From Protonemura montana (Eukaryota > Arthropoda > Insecta > Plecoptera > Nemouridae): DNA of 64,000 bases. The stretch covers positions 18,810,651 through 18,874,650 of the forward strand of contig OX387603.1 in NCBI GenBank assembly GCA_947568835.1, given 5' to 3'. The position numbers and the translations under genes were made by a program. Each line of letters begins with the position of its first letter. Position 1 is the first letter of the stretch. A model generated the notes under the pieces. The model did no database searches. It was not told where the DNA came from and worked only from the letters and a program-made list of their open reading frames with translations. Of the stretch, positions 1 to 10,300 are shown in pieces.

Positions 1-791
1 CCAGAACCTGCAAGGTGAGGATGTGGATGGCGAATTTGAAAAAGTCCGTTTGGACCTTTGCATTTTCCAATTCTTGAGACAAAGATGAGCGAAAACCAAA
101 TATTCTAAGAGTAATTATTTCAGCTGAACATTTGCTGAAAATTGTTATGGTATTCTAGCATGACATACTTAGCATGGCATAAGCGCCAGTGTGTATTTCA
201 ATTTTCTTAACTCCTAGACAAAGTGGGAGTGAAATCAATCGCCATGGCAACAGCCAATCACAGGCAGTAAAATTCAGCTGCTTCTGTGAGTTGAGAGTAA
301 CTCAAAGTTGAAAAATATTTTAATACCATTGAGTGTGCAAGTCATAGGTAGAGGCACAACGTTAATGTTACAGTTTCTGCGTGAAATATGGCCGCCAAAT
401 GACTAACTTACCGACAAAAATACAGAATACCGGAACATCGCCTTAAGTGAAGCCACTGTCATTTGAAATTTAATTTCAAAATTTCTTGTAGGTCAACTCG
501 CTTTTGAGACTTTTCATGCTCAAAAGATCTCAACAGTAATACTGAGTCTTATATCTTTAGTTAGGTATGATTAGTTAGGTCTGTGCTACAATTATAACAT
601 TCTTAATTAAAGTGAGAGATAACATACTTTGCTTATGTACTGGGAGAGAGGGGGGGTCGTCTTTGCCTCTTGACCCCCCTTGACCACTTATGTAGTGTAC
701 TTGGTTTAGTTTACTTGTCAGAATTATTTACCCGACCTCTTCACCCAATTCGTTTTGAGTAATCAAGATTAATTCGCCTGACAAGACCTAC
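1..791. other. Intron or flank 3' of the partial serine protease gene
   Basis: AT-rich sequence with no supported exon. The protease exon that ends at 792 closes with a phase-1 donor (CAG|GTAGGT on the minus strand), so this stretch should be intron, with the catalytic-serine exon beyond the left edge. I looked on the minus strand for the usual disulfide/GWG and GDSGGP coding patterns and saw none. A short G-run lies near 649-656 and a C-run near 673-679. Confidence 0.55.
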
Positions 792-959
792 CTGATAGGA
801 ACTGCATTGCGGAATGTGGCAGGCAAACGGGAGCAACCCGGTATCCGTCAATAGTCAACGGGGGATTTAGTTGCAGCAAAGCGATGTCGTTTTTGAAGTA
901 AGTCACCTCCAGATCGGAGCGAGTGACCACCTTGGAGATCGACCGAGTCTGTTCGTACC
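792..959 (-). CDS. Serine protease exon 5: catalytic aspartate
   Basis: Encodes the FKNDIALLQL motif with the catalytic Asp, followed by APVCLP, whose Cys usually links to the light chain. The exon ends in phase 1 at CAG|GTAGGT. Confidence 0.88.
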
Positions 960-2368
960 CTGAAAGAAATGGAAAACGTTTTGAACACGAACGGATGAAT
1001 ATCGGAATTGTGGAATGAGATTTTGGTGGAGAGTAAGGATTAACGAATGCTTTTGTTCTGTGGAAAGTCATCCAGAATGAACACCTGCAGGTCATGGTTA
1101 CGCTTAAGTCTGACAATCTCTTTCATTGACCTGACAGAATTAGCATTGCCGATGGTAAAAAATCAGATCAAAAATCACCTCAAATGCGGACCTCGTCTAG
1201 TGTCTTAAGAAGCACTAAAAATTAATAACAAATTTTTTTTTATCTTCCATGGACAGAGCGTTTTTAATTAAGACTCCTGATCCCTTCCAGTTGTAGGTAT
1301 ATTATGGTAAGGTAAACCCATGTGTTTGATTACTTACCGTCCTCCCATATGAGATCGAACTCTCCGGCAACGACTGATATTTTGTGCAGAGGGAGCCCGT
1401 CAACGCAATGTGCGGCAGTGATTGCCCATCCAGCGGACAGCACGGCACCTCCACACACGTGCCGAGGCGGTTTGATTGTCAGCAGTTTGATGGAAACCAA
1501 CCATGGAAACTCGCCTGCCCAAAACGATAGTTAGTTTTTCAGAGGAGTTAATGCCAATCAATTAACAAATCACGGAATTTTAGAATCTTTATTTGATCAC
1601 TGAAAACCGGTCCTAAATTCTGATGCAATCCTAATGCTATACCCGTTTTAAATATCTGTTAGGCGATCTCAGCATCTCCTTAGTTACCAAATTTTGAATC
1701 TATACCATATCATATGCTTGATTTTTTTTTCGAAGTTGGTAACGAAAATGACAATTTTTGAATATTTTGAGTACATTGGTATATCTGCAAAGATCACGTC
1801 GATCGTTTGCAATCCACTACCATCGCAGTTTTTTTCGTTTCGTGGTCTCACACTCTTTTAAAGTTTAAAGTAAGTGGTGGGAAATGCAAACGGTTGTTCA
1901 ATATGTATCACCTGGAGATGCACTTGTTCCTCCAACGATTCTTGTGCGATCATGTCCACGACGAACTCCGCACCCACCAGAGTATCCAATGCTGTGTAAA
2001 GTAATTATTTAATTGTATATTATTCAATTACTATTCTTATTATTATTATTATTATTATTATTTATTATTTTTTCAATTATTCAATTATTTAAGTTATTCG
2101 ATTTTCAAACGAGCTTTTTGTCATGTTTTAAATTTTGGTCACGGCTCACTGAATGAAAGTTACTTACCTTTTCGAGTTTTGATCCGTTCGCTCGGCGCCA
2201 TTGGGTTTCACAGATTTAACCCCTTCATCTCCTGAAATAATGTGCAGGGAATTAAACAGGTTACAGTTCGAAGCGCAGGTCACGTTAAATACGAAATTTA
2301 CCTTCTCCAAACGCTAGATTGACAAAAAGAAGTAACACAAAGTAACACGTGGTAAGGACGAAATCCAT
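792..2368 (-). CDS. Trypsin-like serine protease, 5' part (five exons, 3' end outside window)
   Basis: Secreted S1-family (chymotrypsin-fold) protease zymogen. Exons on the minus strand are 2302-2368, 2168-2231, 1912-1991, 1338-1514 and 792-959. All introns are GT-AG and the phases are consistent throughout (1,2,1,1,1). The start at 2368 gives a hydrophobic signal peptide (about residues 1-20), then a short polar propeptide with a single Cys in a GCGV motif, then the activation site Arg61|Ile62 (RIVGG). The GWAITAAHC motif puts the catalytic His at about 106, and the NDIALL motif puts the catalytic Asp at about 154. About 185 residues are visible; a full catalytic domain needs about 110-120 more, including the Ser and the specificity pocket, so substrate preference cannot be read. 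The Arg at the activation site implies cleavage by another trypsin-like enzyme. No CLIP domain is seen: the propeptide is short, and its lone Cys probably disulfide-links to the catalytic chain as in many insect trypsin-like enzymes. It is divergently transcribed from Dr1, with start codons about 650 bp apart. Confidence 0.88.
1338..1514 (-). CDS. Serine protease exon 4: catalytic histidine
   Basis: Encodes the EFPWLVS beta strand, then HVCGGAVLS and TAAHC, the signature around the catalytic His with its disulfide Cys pair. The donor is a strong G|GTAAGT in phase 1. Confidence 0.9.
1912..1991 (-). CDS. Serine protease exon 3: propeptide Cys and activation cleavage site
   Basis: This exon reads through a GGCGVRRG segment and then DRTRIVGGTSA. 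The R|IVGG bond is the canonical zymogen activation point, and the new Ile N-terminus inserts into the activation pocket. It is bounded by an ACAG acceptor and a CCAG|GTGATA donor. Confidence 0.88.
2035..2061. repeat. (TTA)n microsatellite
   Basis: Nine near-perfect TTA/ATT units inside the serine protease intron. Confidence 0.9.
2302..2368 (-). CDS. Serine protease exon 1: signal peptide
   Basis: ATG at 2368 is followed by a run of Leu/Val/Phe residues (the YFVLLLFVNLAFG core), typical of a cleaved secretory signal. The exon ends at a GAAG|GTAAAT donor in phase 1. The next exon (2168-2231) continues with a polar propeptide rich in Lys, Glu and Asn. Confidence 0.85.
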
Positions 2369-3019
2369 TGTAGAAGTGGACGCTCCTTTCGATATGTAGC
2401 CTTAATGAATGTTTAAAATTTGATAATTAAACTATCTTCTTAACATTATCGGCTAAAAGTCTGTTTCCTTGGGCAGTTTATTGAACCTGAGTAATTTAAT
2501 GACAAAGAAGTCTTTTGTGTCGATAAAATTGACTGGAGAGGTAGATATCCTCTTATCAACAAAAAGTCTACTCCCTCATTATTTTCTCATTACCATTCCC
2601 AACGATATTAATAGTAATTCGATGAAAATACGCACTTCGTTCAGAGAAGTTTCCCAATATATTCGCGAAATCATCGATTCGAGATAAGTAAACAAGCATT
2701 TTTCCCTCGTCAAATATTGGCGCCATATCCGACACCATCTGGCTGCATCTGGAGCCCAGCTGTCAGTGGGGTGATCGCAATTTCCAGTTTTATGGAGAAG
2801 TTTGATTTTTGGGTTTGATGCCAGTGACTGTTTTGTCGCCTTTTTTCCCCTTAAAGTGTGTTAATAATATTGCATTGATCTTCAATACGCCAGAGAGCTG
2901 TGACAACAGTATTCTATGAAGATTTTGCAGCAAAATTGAGGTTATTGTAGGCCAACATTTTTGCAATTTACCACGAAGAAATCATCGGTGCATTTGTTGC
3001 AATTGCCAGAAATTAAGTA
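2369..3019. promoter_or_regulatory. Divergent intergenic region between the protease and Dr1
   Basis: About 650 bp separate the two start codons, and this stretch must hold both 5'UTRs and probably both promoters. No clear TATA box or Inr could be assigned to either gene. A small open frame inside (2469-2687) has no domain or codon pattern to support it. Confidence 0.5.
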
Positions 3020-3806
3020 ATGTCACAGTCTGGTTCTCTTGCTCCTGAAGACGATGAGTTAACTTTGCCAAGAGCGTCAATAAACAAAATGATCAAAGAA
3101 ATCCTCCCGAACATACGCGTTGCAAATGATTCCCGAGAGTTAATTCTCAACTGCTGCACCGAATTCATTCATTTGCTATCATCAGAAGCAAACGAAGTAT
3201 GCAATGCACAGCAGAAAAAAACAATTAATGCTGAGCATGTTCTGCATGGTAAGGATGTTTTCAGCGATCCAATTCCTACTTGTTTTTATTAAGGATACGT
3301 TTTGACCTTCTTTTAGAGATGCTTGATTTTCTAGAAACCTGGTGTGTTTGAATGTGCAAAGGAGATATTTATGAGTTTTAATATATTTACTTGCCATTTC
3401 AGCACTAGATAAACTTGGTTTTGGTGACTACAAGGCAGAGGCTGAAGCAGTATTGTCCGAATGTAAAGCAGTTGCTGCCAAACGAAGACGGCAAAGTACT
3501 CGGCTAGAAAATTTAGGAATCCCAGAAGAAGAACTATTGAGACAACAGCAAGAACTATTTGCTAAGGTGCGTAGAACATTTACTTTTAAAAAGTTTACAT
3601 GAAATAGTATGATTGATAGGATTGATATTTGCTACATATTTGGGCAATTTAAAGACAATTTGAGCATTGAATAACCAATGATTCTCTTGGTAAAGGCCCG
3701 GGAAGAGCAGGCCGCAGCAGATCAACAACAATGGCAACAGGTTCAGGAAGCAGCACAAATGGTCACAATGCAAGGAACACCAAACGACGATGACGAATAT
3801 TCCTAG
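3020..3806 (+). CDS. Dr1: Protein Dr1 / NC2-beta (TBP-binding transcription repressor subunit), complete
   Basis: The histone-fold beta subunit of Negative Cofactor 2. With NC2-alpha (DRAP1) it binds TBP on the promoter and blocks TFIIA/TFIIB entry, repressing TATA promoters in the nucleus. Exons are 3020-3248, 3403-3566 and 3696-3806, with GT-AG introns, giving 167 aa (human about 176). The histone fold covers about residues 14-90, with the family hallmarks LPRASINKMIKE, VANDSRELILNCC and EFIHLLSSEANE. It is followed by the conserved KRRRQSTRLENLGIPEEELL segment, a Gln-rich stretch and a short acidic tail (NDDDEYS). The start is fixed by alignment of the N-terminal acidic-then-LPRA layout; an upstream stop lies close by. 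Two AATAAA signals follow the stop. It is a single-copy housekeeping gene, and identification is near certain. Confidence 0.97.
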
Positions 3807-6183
3807 ACGTTTCATTTGCCATGTTGTTTATGGCAATTGTCTCAACTCGCTTACAAAACTTTACCCTACTTTGCATCTGTGGAACATGCAATTAATGAAC
3901 GAGTCATAAAAATAATTTTTTAAGAAAAATAAAACACCTGTCTATATTTTTTTTTAATGAATTAAACCAATAAATTTTGCACAGTATACATACCTAATTA
4001 CCATAACTTTCACTTGAATTTACTATCTAATTTTAACAGCACTTGTCTCTTTTACTAATCTTTAAAACCATTGGTGATTGATGCTTCCCTTCTAGGATGT
4101 CAATTGCTGAGTCAAGCCTACTTTGGTCAAACACTGCTCTTTACTTTTTGTATCAACTATTGTTGCTTCACTGTCTAGGCAGGACAAGCGAAACAGGCAA
4201 AAGCATGTGTCTGGAGTAACCACAGAGCAAAAAATAGAGCAAAGGCAACACACCTGAATTTATTAAACACGACACAAATAATTCATTTTGACTAAAAACT
4301 TTTCCCAAAATTTGGCAACCTTTTCCTTTTACCAGCTAATCAGTGGAGTGGGATTATTGGAGATTGTGAGTCTTCTGTGACAAGTTTCCTAATAGTTATT
4401 GCAATTATTTATTTTCTTCGGTGGTACTGGTACCACACCTTAAGCATTGTCATTGACTGATCACAATTTGAGCAGCATTTATATTTCTGGTAATATTATT
4501 TGAAATCATAGACTAATCGTTTACCCTGCGTATCTCACAGAAAAATGTGCGTCTGTTCGAAGAGTGATTTTCTGACGATTGTGAACCCTGTAAGACCTAG
4601 GCTTGGTAGGTTTACGATAAGAGGGTAGTTTTACCGTTCAAATGCACACTCAATGGTTCTACGATACACGATAGTTCTAAACGAGAGTGGCTAAAACTGG
4701 GCATGTAATAAGGGGCTCCACTTCATTTTTTAAATTTATTTAAGAATGGTAAATAGTGTTGGGTTTACAGTATAGTTTCATAAACTTTAATAATTCACAG
4801 ATCAAATATATTATTAAATCTCATAACCAGAAAGTTACAGTGATCCTTGCCTGGCCACATCGTACGACATGAATATATCTTCAGATAATAATATATTTTC
4901 ACATTAAATATTTAAACTTGAGTCAACAACATATTATTTTGATTTGCCATTCACAGCACATCTAAACTTTGTAAGGTAGGCATGAGTAAGAAATACCTCC
5001 AATATTTGGCACAATATCAAAAATTGCTTTACATGAAACAACAAACATAGAAATGCAATTTTCTCCAGATAAAAATCATTTGTGGTCGCTTTGCTATTTA
5101 GTTATGCCTTTTGAGTTTGATTTAAATGGTGGACTGGAGCTGAGATTTTCTTAGATTGCTATGTTTAACCTAGTCTAGCTCAAAAATTACAGCAAAGATG
5201 ATGTTAACAATTTATTTTTGAGTAAGAGCTAAAGCTTTAAGTCAGATGGGAGAGTTCTCTAGTTTTAGTTATATTTTTATTTGTGATAACGGTCTATGAA
5301 TCAATTCTCCTATATTATTATTATATTTTTTTTTTAGTAAATCCACCTTCCCATTATTTGTTTTCTGCTACAGACCTTTATTATATTGCAATTCTTTATT
5401 ATTTGTTCATTAAGCATTTTCTCAGCTGTAACAGCATATTTGATTGATTTTTTTCAGCAATTTTTTGAATTAATTTTTGCCGTACATTACTGGTACCTAG
5501 CATTTGTTATCCTACTTGACTTTCGTACACAACCCATTCTATTATTGAGCTCGAAATCATTGCACTGAACTGGAAACCCTCGACACTCATCCAATAACTT
5601 TGACTAGGTACCTACCTATCATCATGCGGTAGAAGATAATTTTCAGATCACCCTGTTCATTGCATAATCGTAGCATCCCTTTACATCTAGCATCTCACAA
5701 TCTCTTTAGCAAGGCAATTTACAGCGGGAGTTACACCCAAAAATAATGCGACCATCTTTTCCTCATGGCACACTGATTTTATAATTTATGTCGACTTCAC
5801 AGCAGGCTTTGATTTGGAAGTTACTATTGCATTGAATTTGATAAATTACATTTCATAAGCACATTTATTTAACGGATTACAGTTTTATAGTACTCCTATG
5901 TTAAATACAAGGTAACATCGTTTAGTAGTTTTGGTGTATTCTTACATTTTGTAAGTATATTGTACACAAGCATTTAGTTACGTTACCAGTTATCTTCAAA
6001 TTTGTCCTAATATTGTCATTTTGCTACCATTAAATGCATTAACTTTCTGAAATTGAACTAGATTGAAACACCAAGGTAGCACGTTGAATGGTCGTGGATG
6101 AAGACTCTCAAATGTTGTGTTGGTTTCCAACAACTTATAAACCGAATCAATCATTGATTTCTTTCCTAAACAACACACTGACA
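3807..6183. other. Convergent 3' region between Dr1 and the AJM-like gene
   Basis: AT-rich, with no supported exon. It should hold the 3'UTRs of the two convergent genes. A minus-strand AATAAA (plus-strand TTTATT at 5864-5869) about 315 bp after the AJM-like stop is a candidate poly(A) signal for that gene. Other TTTATT copies nearer Dr1 are too far to choose between. Small open frames here (for example 5386-5568) have no support. Confidence 0.45.
3928..3933 (+). terminator. Dr1: Polyadenylation signal of Dr1
   Basis: Canonical AATAAA 122 bp after the Dr1 stop codon, followed by a T-rich stretch. A second AATAAA lies at 3969-3974. Confidence 0.65.
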
Positions 6184-7352
6184 CTAGGTGCCTTCATGTT
6201 CAATGCTTATGTCAATAGTCTGAACCCTACTGCTATCTTGCGGCACCATTTCCAATTTCTCTGGTTCTGCATCCGGCATAATTATGCACATAAAATTCTT
6301 CCCAGACACTGTATCGCGAGGGTAAATAGTTACAGGCGTAAACTTTTCAACAGAACCCTCCACATAACCGCAAAGCTTTTTATACACATCAGGAAAGTGA
6401 CGTCGCAAGCTTACTCCCTTTTGTCGCAAGTGCCGTTGTATATTCGTGAAGCTGATTTCCCTGGCTCGTTGCGGGTCGACCGTTCCTTGCACGCCAGGTA
6501 GCGACGTCAAAATCAGCGTCTCCGGATTCTCCATATCGCGTGTAATATTTGGGGAAGTCCTCCGCGGTGGGACCGCTGGCGGCTGGGGCAGAACAGCGGT
6601 CAGAGACCGACATAAGCGCATTTTGGCGCAACGCGAGACAAGCTGCCGCTCCCATTTGACTGCGCCTGACGTCGGCACTTCGCTAACCACGCACACGGCC
6701 ACGTAGAGCACCAATCGCGTGTCTGGATTGTACGACTTGCACAGCCGGACCAGCTCGGAATAAAGCTCCGGACCCATCTCGTTCGGCAGCAGATCTGACC
6801 ACCGCACGTACGCTGGCTCTCCCAAGTCGAGGAAACCACGCGAAACAAACTGTTCAGCCAGTTCGGGACTTGAGAAAAAGCTTTTCACGGCACCTCTACC
6901 CTGAGCCAAGTAGCCTCGTCGTGCTAGCAACGAAATATGTTTCAAAGTGGCGGGATCTTCTTTGGCAGCTGCTAAAACCTGCCTACAAAGTGCTCCAACT
7001 CTCGAATGCAAGCAAGTTTTCCGGTGTCGTTCCCAGTGTGCTCGGCGACACTCTCGTGAGCAGTAGACGTGCGCGCAGTTGTGGCACGTCTTGAAGTTTC
7101 TACGTGCGTCTGCGACAGTCGCTGTGTTGGAACACTTCGAGTATCGGCATCGCACGAGTGGTTCGGGCTCGAGTGCGCCGACGATGTCAAAGGAGACACG
7201 GCGAGCGGCGCGGGCGTGGACAGCCACTGCCTTGCCGGGGTGGCGCAGCACTGGTTCACTGCCTTCGCTGCGCCGGCGGTGTGTGTCGCCCACGTAGTAT
7301 GGAGGTCGTTCAGTCGTCGCTGAAGTCGACCTCACACCGTCGCTAGCTGACT
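6184..7352 (-). CDS. AJM-like gene last exon: MYND-like zinc finger and conserved C-terminal domain
   Basis: A 1,169-nt terminal exon of about 389 residues ending at TAG (6186-6184). The Cys/His cluster encoded at about 7013-7149 has spacing C-x4-C-x15-C-x2-C-x4-C-x3-C-x7-H-x3-C, a MYND type with a wide first loop. MYND fingers are protein-protein interaction modules that bind Pro-rich partners. After it come LHSRVGALCRQVL, a KHISLLARRGYLAQGRGAV block, YVRWSDLLPNEMGPELYSEL and RLVLYVAVCVVSEVP, a compact alpha/beta-like domain of about 200 residues. A tail with NIQRHLRQKGVSLRRHFPDV and FTPVTIYPRDTVSGK follows. This is the most conserved-looking part of the gene and the basis of the AJM1 call. 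Confidence 0.88.
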
Positions 7353-10300
7353 CTGGAAGGAGAGGCGGAGGATGTTAAGATAGTAGTGGGAGCAGATGAA
7401 TACTAAGTTACCCGTTCTTCTCAGTTTTTACTTGTGGTATAATTTGGGTTGTCTAGGTGAATGATATGTCCTCTCACTTTCATTCTGTAGACCAGAGTTT
7501 CCTTATTTAATCCTAATTTACCCCCAACTAATCGTAATCATAATGAAGATCATTAACTAAAAGAGTGTAGAATAGTGTTTGATAGTGTTTGGATAGCGTT
7601 TGTCAGGTGTTTGAAAATTATATCATGGAATGATATGGAATGAAACATTGGCAGCTCAAATGGAAATTTAATTATAGAACCTTGAATGGAGACAATGGAA
7701 ATAGATTGAGTCTGACTTTATAGTGTAGGAAGGAAGTGTATCTAATGTTAACAATGCCCACTGGGTTTAATAGCGCTGGCATCAATTTGTTTTATCATGT
7801 GTATAATTAAATCAGGAATTTGTGCTATTGTCTTCGTAAAGAGCAGAAGCTCTAAGGCAGAAGTAAACTCAGTCATCTACAGTTATATTTTGCAATGCTG
7901 ATTTTCTGAATTTCAGTAGTTGAAGGTTATTTTGTGAGAAAAGCTGTGATATATCCATCTCCAGTCCAGGAAAAGTGGCTTATGACACAAGTGCGATGGA
8001 TGAGTTGGCTTATATTTTAGCTCTCAACCCCAAAAAGAGTGAACAAAAATAAAATAAATTTCTGCTTTTTTGGTTTCTACCTGGTATGTAGATAGTTGTA
8101 TAAAGAAATATGTGAAGATTTAGTAAAAGTCACCGATGATTAGCTCTGGAACATAACGCAAAAAACCGAAAAAAATCAAAACAAGCCACATGCAACCCTG
8201 ACGAAACTAACCTATGAATGAGACTGAAGAGGCTTTTCGAAACTTACACGGTCCTCCTACCTGCGAGGTCGGTGCGTATGTCCCCACAGCTACGTCGCGC
8301 ATGGGAGCGGCCGGGGGGCTGGAGTTGGGGCCGGCTGGGGCTGGAGACTGATGCTCCTCCGGGACTTGGGGACCGTGAGGTTGGGGGCAGGCCAAGCAAC
8401 GAGTCAAGAACGTCTTCGAGTGTGGTTGATCCTGGGCTTGGCTTGTTACGCACTTCAGTCACTTGCGTTATGCGGCGTAGTTCAGTGTCGACATTGTGGA
8501 GGAGGTCAAATTCGGCGTCTGGTTCGTAGTATTCGGTTTCGTCGTCAGTGCCTGAAATCAATGGGTGATTTCTTTAAACAGGTTTTAATGAAACATATTA
8601 TCTGCTGAGTGTGTTTTTAATACACACACCAGCTGCCAAAATGAAGATTTCACCTGAGACATTGGTTCTCAAAAAAACAGATACTTTAATAGTTGAGAAA
8701 GATTTTTTACTGAACCACATTCTTTAATTTAACTTTAAAAAGAAATTAAGTTTATTGCTAAGAAAAAATTGTTCAAACTTGGCAAAACAGTGAAAAACTA
8801 TTTTATAGCTTATGGCATCCATTGAAAATTCATAAATGTGGTTCTCATTTCCCAAGCTTTGAAATGAAACGAAAAGCCAAGAACGTCCTAAAAAGGGAAA
8901 GCTATCTAATAATTGAAACTCCCCAATGGAGTTAGTTGAAAATAGTTGGCATGTTACGCTGACATTATGTTAGTGTTAGAGCTTTGTTATACCCAGAAGC
9001 TACAAGCTGCTTGTTAAAAACTTTTCCAATAAATATTTTAGTAGAGTTAATTTTTAAGGGAACTGGTCTATGTGAAGGTGAAATTATCGGATTAATGATG
9101 AAACTCTTCATTTAGCATTCCGTGATTCGTTCACTAGAATAGAAAATGAGTTACTTGCCGTTGATCCACAACAGCTTCATGCCTGGAGGTAATTAATTAT
9201 TTTTTTACAAGCGAGGATATTTTGACGGTGGTGAATGTCAGTCAGCATGTTGGTCAGTTAGTTACGTCAATGATGCACTTCTGTGCACTCTCAACTTACC
9301 CTTGAAGCGGCTGGAGAAAAATAAAATTGCATAAATAGTGGGATGGTTTTGCTATCAGAACAGGGTGCGCTTGGCTGGAAACAAATCATAAAACAAGAAA
9401 TAAGTAAAAGAAAAAAAATCAGAGTATAAAAAATAAACATTTCGTGCATTTTTGACAACTTAATTTAGCTGATTGACCTGGAGATTTTCAGCACTGCCAC
9501 TGTCAATTTAAAAATTATCACGATCCACAATAGCCATGTCTCTCAAAAAGGATCATCCTTTTTTCATACCCTTCCTTTCAAAGAGCCTAAGAACTGATTA
9601 GAACCATCACCTCAACAACCTGGAAATCCTAATATCACCTTTATTGAACGTCCATACAATAGGACATTACGTGTGGATATCTGATCCTATACACCACAAC
9701 GGCGCCCATAGAATATTGCCGTAAATCTCCCATTGTGGACGCCAGTCTCCGAGCTATTTCCCAGTCCCGACGTCGCGACGGCGGCGCTCATACCGACGCC
9801 TTGTTCACAACAGCCGTTATAACTTTCTGAACTAAATTTCTGGAAAACTTTCGAACGAAAATATCTGCGGAATGTATAGTATAAGGTAACACAATTGCTC
9901 TTAGATTAAATTAATGTAATTCGTCTGTCACGTGTTGTATACGCTTAAAAAACTGCAAAGGTTTTAATTATAAGTGATTAGCTGCTCATTTTTTAGGTTT
10001 TTGCACATTCTTGTCCTCGTCGCTTTGGTTTCTTTTCTGACGGTCTCTTTATTCCGTATAGCCCTTGTTAAGGCACTTTAATTACTATGTCAAATTAATT
10101 ACGGAGCGACGGGTCGAGCACTTACTATTTCACCACTAATTAAAATAGATCGTTAACCAGAGCACCACCATGCGGAATATAAAATCGTAATTATTTTAAG
10201 AGCTAATCCATGATCCCTTAGTTTTATCTTAGGGTCTTAATATTTAGAAAGCATGTACTTTTAGGGATAAGCCCATGTCATGTTATCGTCCACATGAATT

